Shown here in pieces: positions 13,620-19,933 of a DNA stretch of 19,933 nt. The stretch lies in the NCBI GenBank assembly GCA_023269295.1, contig JAHFTU010000008.1:1-19933 (forward strand). Direction: 5' to 3'. The stretch is from Candidatus Woesearchaeota archaeon. GTDB taxonomy: Archaea; Nanobdellota; Nanobdellia; Woesearchaeales; UBA10216. Both the position numbers and the translations under genes were made by a program. Within the stretch, counting starts at the first letter, position 1. Every line of letters begins with the position of its first letter. The notes beneath the pieces were generated by a model. The model saw nothing but the letters and a program-made list of their open reading frames with translations. It had not been told where the DNA came from and did no database searches.

Positions 13620-13922
13620 ATGGACCAGCAGGACTTTATCGAGATTATAGGAAAAGGTGCTTCTGCGGCATCTATAATGCTAATCATAATAGTTATTGGG
13701 ATGGTATGGTACAAGATTACTGGGCATTCACCAACGCTCACAGACTTTATTTTAGGCTTCCAAATTGCAACATTAACCTTATTGGTCGGGTTTATTTATC
13801 ATTTTGGAAAGTTCCAAGGGAAAGCTGAACACTTTATTGACGGCAATTCTGACTTAAAAGAAAGAATTATTAAGGTTGAAATGGAAATAGGCGGGGTAAA
13901 AAGAATTTTAAAGCATCAATAG
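13620..13922 (+). CDS. Two-helix membrane protein (100 aa) with charged C-terminal helix
   Basis: Not recognised. Helices at about 16-32 (ASIMLIIIVIGMVW) and 43-61 (FILGFQIATLTLLVGFIYHF). An amphipathic or coiled-coil tail follows (about 77-98: DLKERIIKVEMEIGGVKRIL) that could mediate oligomerisation. It starts immediately at the stop of the 45-aa membrane protein, so the products probably act together. Base composition is AT-rich and codon choice differs from the ribosomal genes nearby, consistent with an accessory or recently acquired unit. It converges with ribL one base away. Confidence 0.75.
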   Translation: MDQQDFIEIIGKGASAASIMLIIIVIGMVWYKITGHSPTLTDFILGFQIATLTLLVGFIYHFGKFQGKAEHFIDGNSDLKERIIKVEMEIGGVKRILKHQ

Positions 13923-13923
13923 C

Positions 13924-14319
13924 TTATTGCTTTTTTCTCAGCAGCGAGCTCTTATAAACCTCCGGCTTATACGCAGGCAGCCTCACAACTTCAACAGATA
14001 ACCCACGCTGCTGCAGCTTTTCCTTAATCTTTTCAGTAAAGAAGGTCTGGTCATAGCCCAGGCAGATAACCTGTGGCCTTTCGTCCTCCACGATTTTCAA
14101 TTTGTCCCCAGGGTTGCCAAGAACGACTTTATCGGCTATTCCAAGCTGCTGCAGGTTCCTGACCCGCTCGTTTTCATTGTGCAGCGGCTGCTGCTTTTTT
14201 ACAGCTTTGACTGTTTCGTCTCTTGCGACAACCACAACTAAAAAGTCACCGAGTTTTTTGGCTTCGGTAAGGTAAAACTTGTGGCCCTCGTGCAGCAGGT
14301 CAAACGTGCCGAAGCACAT
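13924..14319 (-). CDS. ribL: RibL-like FAD synthetase (cytidylyltransferase family)
   Basis: 131 residues from the ATG at 14319, beginning MCFGTFDLLHEGH with the nucleotidyltransferase HxGH motif (10-13). VVVARDETVKAVKK and LGYDQ follow, as in the archaeal FAD synthetase RibL, which joins FMN and ATP to FAD. A glycerol-3-phosphate cytidylyltransferase-like enzyme is a less likely alternative. The frame stays open for 40 codons upstream, but that extension is encoded by the palindromic repeat at 14338-14390 and does not look like family sequence. Slightly short for RibL (about 140-150), so a few residues may come from an unusual start. Confidence 0.8.
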   Translation of the reverse strand: MCFGTFDLLHEGHKFYLTEAKKLGDFLVVVVARDETVKAVKKQQPLHNENERVRNLQQLGIADKVVLGNPGDKLKIVEDERPQVICLGYDQTFFTEKIKEKLQQRGLSVEVVRLPAYKPEVYKSSLLRKKQ

Positions 14320-14337
14320 GACCTTCTTTGGCGCTGC

Positions 14338-14390
14338 AAAGAATGTTGCCGGAGAGGCAACATCCTTCGGCTCTAGCCGAAGTAAGCTCA
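14338..14390. repeat. Double-hairpin palindromic repeat, single unit
   Basis: Hairpin AATGTTGCC (14342-14350)/GGCAACATC (14356-14364) is directly followed by hairpin CTTCGGC (14365-14371)/GCCGAAG (14376-14382). Nearly the same sequence recurs at 17413-17466, and an inverted copy at 17364-17410. It starts 19 bases upstream of the ribL start codon. Confidence 0.85.
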
Positions 14391-14441
14391 ACCAAGAAAT
14401 CCACATAAAGTTTCTCATAGCACAGGAGGATGACAGCAAGC

Positions 14442-14449
14442 TTTTTAAA
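14442..14449 (+). promoter_or_regulatory. TATA box of the L10e gene
   Basis: TTTTTAAA centred 27 bases before the ATG at 14473; leaderless start predicted. Confidence 0.7.
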
Positions 14450-14472
14450 CCCTTCCCAAATTCTGCACTCTC

Positions 14473-15054
14473 ATGGCAAAGCTGAGAAGGGCAAGAACCT
14501 ACAGGAAAGTTGACAGGCCTTACACAAGGGTGAGCAAGTTCAGGAAGAAGTCATTCATAAGGATGACCCCTGCGAGAAAGGTAACGAGATTTGACATGGG
14601 AGATACGTTCAAGCAGTTTACCCACGTCTTGGACCTTGTGCCGAAAGACTCGCTGCAGATAAGGCAGGAAGCAATGGAGTCAGCCAGGCAGACCAGCATC
14701 AGGCTCCTGGAGAAAAAGCTTGCCAAAAACGCATTCCACTTCAAGATACTCAAGTACCCGTACCATATCCTCAGGGAAAAATCCCTTGCCTTGGGAGCAG
14801 GCGCAGACCGTGTCAGCACAGGCATGCAAAAGCCATTTGGGAAGCCAGTTGGGGTTGCGGTGCAGCTCAAGGCCGGCGAGAGGTTCTTCACAATAAAAGT
14901 CGACAAGCCAGCGATTGAAGTTGCAAGGCTGGCACTCCAGAGGGCATCAAAAAAAATGCCGTGCTCGTTCGCCATCCTCGTTTATGAAAACAAAGCTGCA
15001 CCAACTTCAGCACCGCAAGCCGAAGTGCAGGTAACGGCAGCTGTGACTGCCTAG
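14473..15054 (+). CDS. rpl10e: Large ribosomal subunit protein L10e (uL16)
   Basis: 193 residues. The family-typical opening LRRARTYRKVDRPYTRVS is followed by RKVTRFDMGD, ESARQTSIRLLEKKL, FHFKILKYPYHILREK and GADRVSTGMQKPFGKPVG. It is the archaeal/eukaryotic uL16, sitting at the central protuberance near the peptidyl-transferase centre and A-site tRNA. The tail after KKMPC is Ala/Pro/Val-rich (about 20 residues) and longer than average. Own TATA box at leaderless distance. Confidence 0.95.
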   Translation: MAKLRRARTYRKVDRPYTRVSKFRKKSFIRMTPARKVTRFDMGDTFKQFTHVLDLVPKDSLQIRQEAMESARQTSIRLLEKKLAKNAFHFKILKYPYHILREKSLALGAGADRVSTGMQKPFGKPVGVAVQLKAGERFFTIKVDKPAIEVARLALQRASKKMPCSFAILVYENKAAPTSAPQAEVQVTAAVTA

Positions 15055-15077
15055 ACAAAGACAATTTTTCTCAAAAC

Positions 15078-15086
15078 TTTTATATA
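15078..15086 (+). promoter_or_regulatory. TATA box of the 199-aa membrane protein
   Basis: TTTATATAG centred 29 bases before the ATG at 15111; transcription would start about at the start codon. Confidence 0.65.
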
Positions 15087-15110
15087 GCTTAAAAATCAAG
15101 AAGCTGCAGA

Positions 15111-15710
15111 ATGAGCAACGTAAAGAAGTGGGTGCTGGCATTCGCAATCGCGATAGTGCTAAACCTTTTCATAAACTACGGGATAAGCGTTTTCTACAAG
15201 GCACCGCAATACAGCGACTTTTGCAAAGACTTCGGAGGAGGACCCTACCCGGTGAAGCCTTATCCCTACCCGCCTGAGCAAAACGTGTGCAAGAATGTGG
15301 AGGCAAACCAGGAACTGCAAAACAGCTGCAACGAACAAAAAGGCTACGTGGCATACAAATACAACGCAACAGGCTGCCCGACAGAGGCATACTGCGAGAT
15401 GTGCCAGGCAAGGTTTAATGATGTCAACAACAGGAGAAGCTCAAACGTCTTCGTAATGCTCGTGGTGTTTGGCGTTGTGGCAATAATTGCAGGCGTGCTG
15501 CTCAAGGCAGAGTCAGTTGCCAACGGCTTCCTGGTAGGCGGGATTCTGAGCCTGATAATCGCTGCAATAAGAAACTGGGGCCAGCTGCAGGACGTTTTCA
15601 AGCTGGGAATATTAGGGGTTGTCCTGGCACTGCTTATATGGGTTGGGCACAAGAAAAGCGGCATGACCCTTTTGCGAAAAGGTTCAATCCAAAAACGAAA
15701 AAGAAAATGA
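15111..15710 (+). CDS. Four-helix membrane protein with cysteine-rich outer loop
   Basis: 199 residues. TM1 at about 7-27, then a loop (30-110) with six Cys (38, 60, 73, 89, 95, 98) and a Pro/Tyr-rich PYPVKPYPYPP, then three helices (113-131, 138-154, 163-179). The loop is probably extracellular and disulphide-bonded. Family not recognised. The last 15 residues (MTLLRKGSIQKRKRK region) are encoded by a copy of the GACC-hairpin repeat, so the protein's tail has been replaced or extended by that element. The following zinc-ribbon gene is 39 bases further on, across a second repeat copy. Confidence 0.75.
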   Translation: MSNVKKWVLAFAIAIVLNLFINYGISVFYKAPQYSDFCKDFGGGPYPVKPYPYPPEQNVCKNVEANQELQNSCNEQKGYVAYKYNATGCPTEAYCEMCQARFNDVNNRRSSNVFVMLVVFGVVAIIAGVLLKAESVANGFLVGGILSLIIAAIRNWGQLQDVFKLGILGVVLALLIWVGHKKSGMTLLRKGSIQKRKRK

Positions 15711-15750
15711 AGCATGACCTTTTTGAGAAAAAGGTCAATCAAAAAAACGA
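15661..15750. repeat. Tandem pair of GACC-hairpin repeats
   Basis: Copies start at 15661 and 15712, a 51-base period. Each reads GCATGACC, then a T-run/A-run hairpin, then a G-rich close and CAATC with A-rich spacer and CGA. The first copy lies in the C-terminal codons of the membrane protein; the second fills the gap to the zinc-ribbon start. The element at 5115-5191 is the same family. Confidence 0.8.
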
Positions 15751-15902
15751 TGAAATTAAGAACCTGCCCGCAATGCGGCTCAACAAACATAGCCCTTGAC
15801 AGGCTGATGGGAATAACAGGCGCCAGGTACAAGTGCAACACGTGCGGCTACTCTGGCGATGTCATTGTGGAGCAGGATGTTGAAAAGAAGTTTAAAAAAT
15901 AG
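15750..15902 (+). CDS. Small zinc-ribbon protein (50 aa)
   Basis: Starts at the ATG of MKLRTCPQCGS. An ATG 36 bases earlier lies within the repeat and gives non-family residues, so it is rejected. Knuckles CPQC (C6, C9) and CNTC (C29, C32) make a TFIIS/RPB9-like ribbon, closing with a charged tail. It resembles the product of the convergent gene at 15929-16096: both read CP.CGS.N, then GA.Y.C..CG, then G. It probably shares the transcript of the preceding membrane protein. Function unknown. Confidence 0.7.
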   Translation: MKLRTCPQCGSTNIALDRLMGITGARYKCNTCGYSGDVIVEQDVEKKFKK

Positions 15903-15928
15903 GCAGGCAAAAAACGCGTATGTATGCC

Positions 15929-16096
15929 TTAAGCATCTTTTGATTCCTTGCTAATCTCAGGAAACAATGAGCCTGTGAATCCGCAGTCGAGGCACAGGTA
16001 GGAAGCAGCCCCAAAACCAGCAGCAGCTTTCGCATTGGTGTGGTCAACCTTCACGTTCTCGCTTCCGCACTTCGGGCAAACTTTCACAGCAGGCAT
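15929..16096 (-). CDS. Small zinc-ribbon protein (55 aa), downstream of malic enzyme
   Basis: A frame of 56 codons, ATG at 16096 to TAA at 15929. Knuckles CPKC (C7, C10) and CLDC (C35, C38) are separated by an Ala/Gly-rich middle, with a short acidic-basic tail. It starts 5 bases after the malic enzyme stop on the same strand, so it is the second gene of that operon. It is clearly related to the 50-aa ribbon encoded head-on at 15750-15902, 26 bases away. The Cys spacing and clean match to its neighbour make it convincing despite its size. Confidence 0.78.
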   Translation of the reverse strand: MPAVKVCPKCGSENVKVDHTNAKAAAGFGAASYLCLDCGFTGSLFPEISKESKDA

Positions 16097-16101
16097 TTTT
16101 C

Positions 16102-17298
16102 TCAAGGCTCGTTTTTGGCGATGCCACTCAAATAAGCCGCAGAAGCAACCGCCTTTGACACGGCAGGCACAATGGCACGGTCAAGAGGATCAGGCACAAT
16201 TTTGTCCGCAGTTGGGAAAGGAACAAGCGACGCAAGGGCATATGCTGCAGAGAGCTTCATTTCCTCATTAATTTCAGATGCCCTGCAATCAAGAGCTCCC
16301 CTGAAAATGCCAGGAAAAGCCAAGGAGTTGTTAATCTGGTTTGGAAAGTCAGAGCGCCCGGTTGCAACAACCGCAGCACCGGCAGACTTTGCCTCATCAG
16401 GCATTATTTCAGGAACAGGATTTGCCATTGCGAAAATTATTGGCTTAGGGTTCATTGATTTTATCATGGCAGCAGTCAAAACGCCGGCCTTTGAGACACC
16501 AATAAAAACATCAGCGCCTGCAATGACATCAGCTAGCTTGCCTTTCTTTTTGCCCTTGTTTGTGATTGCTGCAAGCTCATCCTTGACAGGCGTCATGCCC
16601 CGGCCCCTGCCGGCATAAATGGCGCCTGTGGTGTCAACCATTATGATGTCTTTGACGCCAAAATTGTGCAAAACCCTTGCTGTGGCCGTGCCGGCAGCGC
16701 CTGCACCATTCATAACGATAGTGGTATCTTCCTTTTTCTTGCCAACAACTTTCAGCGCATTCATCAGGCCTGCAAGGACAACGACAGCAGTGGCGTGCTG
16801 GTCATCGTGCATCACAGGAATGTCAAGCTCTTTTTTCAGCCTGGACTCAATCTCAAAGCACTTGGGAGCTCCGATATCCTCAAGGTTTATGCCACCAAAA
16901 ACAGGAGCGATTGCCTTTACTGCAGCAACAATCTCATCAGGAGAGTGCACATCGAGGCAAATCGGGAATGCGTCAACACCGCCGAGCTCCTTGAACAGGA
17001 CGCACTTGCCCTCCATGACAGGAATGGCTGCCTTCGGCCCGATGTCGCCAAGGCCAAGCACAGCAGAGCCATCGCTCACCACAGCAATAGAATTCTGCTT
17101 GATTGTGTATTTGTATGCGAGCTCGCTGTCTTTTGCAATTGCTGATGAGACAGCAGCAACGCCAGGAGTATAAGAGAGCGACAAGTCCCTGCGAGTGACA
17201 ATCGGCACTTTGCTTTTAACTTCCAGCTTCCCTTTCCTGCTGCTGTGGAGCTCCAGCGCTTCAGAACCAAGCGTGCCCATTTTTATTGCCTCAACCAT
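16102..17298 (-). CDS. Malic enzyme, short form (malate dehydrogenase, decarboxylating)
   Basis: 398 residues from the ATG at 17298; an in-frame TTG two codons upstream and an ATG at 17280 are alternatives. Motifs in order: SLSYTPGVA with the catalytic Tyr, VSDGSAVLGLGDIG and KAAIPVMEGK with the catalytic Lys, GGINLEDIGAPKCFEIE and DIPVMHDDQHATA with the metal-binding acids, a Rossmann GAGAAGTA, FAMANPVPE and ATGRSDFPNQINNS. It converts malate to pyruvate and CO2 with reduction of NAD(P)+. The cofactor preference cannot be read reliably. About 400 residues is the usual prokaryotic short form without a phosphotransacetylase domain. Confidence 0.93.
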   Translation of the reverse strand: MVEAIKMGTLGSEALELHSSRKGKLEVKSKVPIVTRRDLSLSYTPGVAAVSSAIAKDSELAYKYTIKQNSIAVVSDGSAVLGLGDIGPKAAIPVMEGKCVLFKELGGVDAFPICLDVHSPDEIVAAVKAIAPVFGGINLEDIGAPKCFEIESRLKKELDIPVMHDDQHATAVVVLAGLMNALKVVGKKKEDTTIVMNGAGAAGTATARVLHNFGVKDIIMVDTTGAIYAGRGRGMTPVKDELAAITNKGKKKGKLADVIAGADVFIGVSKAGVLTAAMIKSMNPKPIIFAMANPVPEIMPDEAKSAGAAVVATGRSDFPNQINNSLAFPGIFRGALDCRASEINEEMKLSAAYALASLVPFPTADKIVPDPLDRAIVPAVSKAVASAAYLSGIAKNEP

Positions 17299-17324
17299 GC
17301 CCAAAAAAGGCGAAGGAACAAGGG

Positions 17325-17332
17325 TATATAAA
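17325..17332 (-). promoter_or_regulatory. TATA box of malic enzyme
   Basis: TTTATATA on the minus strand. It predicts a start of transcription near 17302, about four bases before the ATG at 17298. Confidence 0.7.
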
Positions 17333-17363
17333 TTCTTCTAACTAGCTTTTCTTGATTGACATT

Positions 17364-17466
17364 ACTTCGGCAGTGGCCGAAGGATGTCGTCTCTCCGACG
17401 ACATTCTTTTCTAAAGAATGTTGCCGAAGAGGAAACATCCTTCGTCTCTAAGACGAAGTAAGGTCA
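17364..17466. repeat. Inverted pair of double-hairpin repeats between malic enzyme and polB
   Basis: Four stems in a row: CTTCGGC/GCCGAAG (17365-17382), GATGTCGTC/GACGACATT (17383-17405), AATGTTGCC/GGAAACATC (17417-17439, one mismatch) and CTTCGTCT/AGACGAAG (17440-17458). The two halves are inverted about 17411, and ACATTCTTT/AAAGAATGT (17401-17421) forms an additional central palindrome. The right half matches 14338-14390 almost base for base. Confidence 0.85.
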
Positions 17467-17476
17467 CCCGCAAAGA

Positions 17477-17484
17477 TTTATATA
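17477..17484 (+). promoter_or_regulatory. TATA box of polB
   Basis: TTTATATA, 57 bases ahead of the ATG at 17538. This is one of the few genes here with a predicted leader (about 30 bases), containing AAAGGGGG and AGGG stretches. It lies directly after the inverted repeat pair. Confidence 0.65.
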
Positions 17485-17537
17485 CGCAGCGGCTTCCTCT
17501 ACCGACGGTTAAAGGGGGACCAACAGGGATTCACCAA

Positions 17538-19933
17538 ATGGCTGAGCTTGACTTTTATCCTATAGATGTAACATACAAGGTTGAAAAAACTGCACCAAAT
17601 TCAGAAGCGCAGCCTGTCATAGAGCTATACGGCAGGGGAGTTACAGAAAGCAACCAGCTCAGGCGCGTATGCGTAAGATATACTGGCTTCCAGCCATACT
17701 TCTGGGTCATACCCTCAGCTGAGACAGGGCCTGAAAAGGCTTCACAGCAGCTGCTGGAGATGAAGGCCGAAAACCCCGAATTAAAAGTCACGGGAGCAGA
17801 GATTCAGACAAAGAACTATTTCGGGAAAGAGGAAAAGGCAGTAAAAGTAACAGTGAACATCCCCGCTGCAGTTCCGCAGCTCAGGGAAAAGGCAAAGGCA
17901 TTCGGAACAGTGCTTGAAGCTGACATCCCATTCTCAAGAAGGTTCCTGATTGACAAAAGAGTGCTGCCGCTTGCGCTTTACAAAGCTGACATTGCACAAG
18001 CAACTACAGCGGCTGCAAATGCAATTGCTGCAACAGCAGATGAGGAAAGGAAAAGGAAAGTCACGAGCTACAGCGCACAGCACCTCAGCCAGGTCAGCGA
18101 GGACATGCACGAGCCCAGGATACTCGCGATTGACATAGAAACGCACAACCCGCTCGGGAAAACAATGCTGCCTGAAGAGCACCCGATAATAATGGCAGCC
18201 CTGTGCGGGGAGGGGTTCAGGAAAGTGCTGACGTGGAAAAAGTTCCCAACACAGCTGGACTACATAGAATTTGTCAACAGCGAGGTTGAGCTCCTGGAAA
18301 GGCTGAAGCACTACATAGGGCAGTACGAGCCCGACATACTAACCGGATATTTCTCTGACGTGTTTGACCTTCCTTACATAAGGACAAGGGCTGACCGCTA
18401 CAAAATCAGGCTCGACATAGGCATGGACGGCTCCCAGCCAAGGGTTGAGAAGACAGCAGCAAACACAACAACACAGATAACCGGGATAGTGCACATTGAC
18501 GTTTTCAAATTCATACGGAAAGTAATGTTCAGCTCGCTGCAGACAACAGTCTACGACCTCTCGTCAGTTGCAAAAGAGCTCCTCAACCAGGCAAAGGACG
18601 CTGTTGACATAGACAAGCTCTACATCGCCTGGGACAACAACCAAGGGGAGCAGCTTGAAAGCTACTGCGCCTACAACCTTCAGGACGCTCAGCTCACGCT
18701 CAACCTGTGCAAAAAAGTCATGCCAAACATAATGGAGCTCACAAGGACAATCGGGCTGCCGATGTTTGACGTGAGCAGGATGAGCTACTCACAGCTCGTG
18801 GAATGGTACCTGATAAGGCAGGCAAGGGAATTCAACGAGCTCGCACCAAACAAGCCGAACAGCGCTGAAGAAAGCAGGAGAAGGATGACGAGCTACACTG
18901 GAGGGTTTGTCTATGAGCCAACACCAGGCCTGTACAAGGACATTGTCGTGTTTGACTTCATGAGCCTGTACCCAACAATAATATCAGCGCACAACGTCTC
19001 GCCAGACACACTCAATTGCAGCTGCTGCGGGAACTCATCGCAAAACAAGGTCCCAGGCGAGGAGAACGCATGGTTTTGCACAAAGCACAGGGGATTCATA
19101 CCAACAGTCATTGACGAAGTCATAAAGAGAAGGATGAGGGTAAAAGAAATATTGAAGGCAGCCGGCGAAGACAAAACTCTCAACGCAAGGCAGATGGCGC
19201 TGAAAACAATAGCCAACTCAATGTACGGGTACTTTGGCTTTTACGGCGCAAGATGGTACAACATCGAATGCGCAAAGGCAATCACCGCATTCGGAAGAAA
19301 CCACATACAAAAAGTAATAGACGAAGCAAAAAATAATGGATTCAAGGTACTTTATGGGGACACGGATTCCACCTTCCTGGCTTTGGATGGAAAAACAATA
19401 GATGACGTAAAAGGGTTCGTGGCGGAAGTCAACAAGCACCTGCCAGGAATGATGGAGCTCGACTACGAAGGGTTCTACCCCTCAGGGCTTTTTGTAGGCA
19501 CAAAAGGCACAGGGCAGGGCGCCAAGAAAAAGTACGCGCTGATATCAGAAGAGGGCAGGATAAAGATAAGGGGATTTGAAACCGTAAGAAGAAACCTCTC
19601 CGCAATAGCCAAGGAAACACAGGAAAGGGTGCTTGACATCATACTCAGGGAAAACAATCCTGAAGCTGCGATTGAATATGTAAAGGAAATCATAGGCAAT
19701 GTAAGGGGCAAAAAGACCGCAACAGCAAAAATGGTAATCACAACGCAGCTGCAAAAGGAAATAGGCAGCTACGAGTCATACGGGCCCCACGTGGCAGCAG
19801 CGCAGAGGATGAAAGACCGTGGAATCCCGGCCGGACCTGGCTCGGTAATAAGGTACGTTGTCGTAATCGGCAGCGAAAGAATAAGGGACAGGGTAAAGCT
19901 GCCTGAAGAGGTGAAGGAAGGCGAGTACGACCC
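17538..19933 (+). CDS. polB: Family B DNA polymerase, 3' end beyond window
   Basis: 798 codons visible with no stop. Exonuclease motifs: ExoI LAIDIET (D199, E201), ExoII GYFSDVFD (D277) and ExoIII YNLQD (Y379, D383). Polymerase motifs: A DFMSLYPTII (D473), B KTIANSMYG (K556), C YGDTDS (D608, D610) and KIRGFETVRR. A CSCC...C..H cluster (C494, C496, C497, C514, H517) lies between motif A and B and may bind zinc. All catalytic acids are present, so proofreading and synthesis should be intact. It is likely the replicative PolB. ExoII has Phe where Asn is usual (GYN to GYF). An Ala/Thr/charged insertion at about 150-190 precedes the exonuclease domain. The sequence near the edge (SVIRYVVVIG...EYD) fits a remaining C-terminus of roughly 60-100 residues. 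Confidence 0.97.
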   Translation, partial: MAELDFYPIDVTYKVEKTAPNSEAQPVIELYGRGVTESNQLRRVCVRYTGFQPYFWVIPSAETGPEKASQQLLEMKAENPELKVTGAEIQTKNYFGKEEKAVKVTVNIPAAVPQLREKAKAFGTVLEADIPFSRRFLIDKRVLPLALYKADIAQATTAAANAIAATADEERKRKVTSYSAQHLSQVSEDMHEPRILAIDIETHNPLGKTMLPEEHPIIMAALCGEGFRKVLTWKKFPTQLDYIEFVNSEVELLERLKHYIGQYEPDILTGYFSDVFDLPYIRTRADRYKIRLDIGMDGSQPRVEKTAANTTTQITGIVHIDVFKFIRKVMFSSLQTTVYDLSSVAKELLNQAKDAVDIDKLYIAWDNNQGEQLESYCAYNLQDAQLTLNLCKKVMPNIMELTRTIGLPMFDVSRMSYSQLVEWYLIRQAREFNELAPNKPNSAEESRRRMTSYTGGFVYEPTPGLYKDIVVFDFMSLYPTIISAHNVSPDTLNCSCCGNSSQNKVPGEENAWFCTKHRGFIPTVIDEVIKRRMRVKEILKAAGEDKTLNARQMALKTIANSMYGYFGFYGARWYNIECAKAITAFGRNHIQKVIDEAKNNGFKVLYGDTDSTFLALDGKTIDDVKGFVAEVNKHLPGMMELDYEGFYPSGLFVGTKGTGQGAKKKYALISEEGRIKIRGFETVRRNLSAIAKETQERVLDIILRENNPEAAIEYVKEIIGNVRGKKTATAKMVITTQLQKEIGSYESYGPHVAAAQRMKDRGIPAGPGSVIRYVVVIGSERIRDRVKLPEEVKEGEYD

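Noticed and set aside
15714..15749. Upstream ATG for the 50-aa zinc ribbon
   Set aside because: It lies inside the second repeat copy and adds only repeat-derived residues.
16172..17173. Long plus-strand frames opposite malic enzyme
   Set aside because: Antisense shadows of a strongly recognised gene; no motifs or promoters.
17364..17466. Possible CRISPR array from repeated hairpins
   Set aside because: Units are inverted, not direct repeats with unique spacers, and no cas genes are present.
17364..17466. Bacterial-type terminator for malic enzyme or polB
   Set aside because: The element lies upstream of both divergent genes, so it cannot end either transcript.

Overview
The window reads as a stretch of an archaeal chromosome. 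The evidence is archaeal ribosomal proteins (L15e, L10e/uL16), a family-B replicative DNA polymerase, a RibL-type FAD synthetase, a DUF131 membrane protein, TATA boxes 25-29 bases upstream of mostly leaderless start codons, and intron-bearing tRNAs. Short compact proteins, many small zinc-ribbon and membrane proteins, and tRNA introns at unusual positions suggest a DPANN-like archaeon. I cannot assign a phylum from sequence alone.

Layout. 1-66: 5' part of tRNA-Asp (minus), whose T-arm appears to be interrupted at the window edge. 325-1470 (plus): a VapBC-type toxin-antitoxin pair followed 14 bases later by a divergent family-I inorganic pyrophosphatase. 1474-1664 (minus): tRNA-Tyr with two introns. 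1725-4232 (minus): a secreted trypsin-like protease and a large membrane-anchored surface protein. 4307-4969 (minus): a NicO-type metal transporter. 5002-5114 (minus): tRNA-Pro with an intron and a folded leader element. 5273-5497: a small lipoprotein. 5487-7760 (minus): a Rad50-like ATPase. 7850-8406: an unknown 99-aa protein plus DUF131. 8418-9413 (minus): PGI/PMI sugar isomerase. 9584-10406: L15e and a small zinc ribbon. 10420-11328 (minus): DUF1385/YqhQ. 11377-13392: AlaX editing protein, DEDD exonuclease and Nudix hydrolase. 13482-13922: two abutting AT-rich membrane microproteins. 13924-14319 (minus): RibL. 14473-15902: L10e, a membrane protein and a zinc ribbon. 15929-17298 (minus): a second zinc ribbon behind malic enzyme. 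17538 onward: DNA polymerase B, running off the window.

The genes are mostly housekeeping: translation (two ribosomal proteins, AlaX, three tRNAs), DNA replication and repair (PolB, Rad50), central carbon (PGI/PMI, malic enzyme) and cofactors (RibL). They sit in one- to three-gene units with frequent strand switching. There is no CRISPR array, insertion sequence or prophage. The most interesting material is non-coding. All three tRNAs appear interrupted, two at the T-loop. The tRNA-Tyr T-loop intron and the tRNA-Pro anticodon-loop intron share a near-identical hairpin core. Two families of short palindromic repeats are scattered between and partly inside genes: a GACC-hairpin with an ATC/A-rich/CGA tail, and a double-hairpin CTTCGGC/ATGTTGCC element with compensatory base changes. 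The tRNA hairpin core may be related to the first family.
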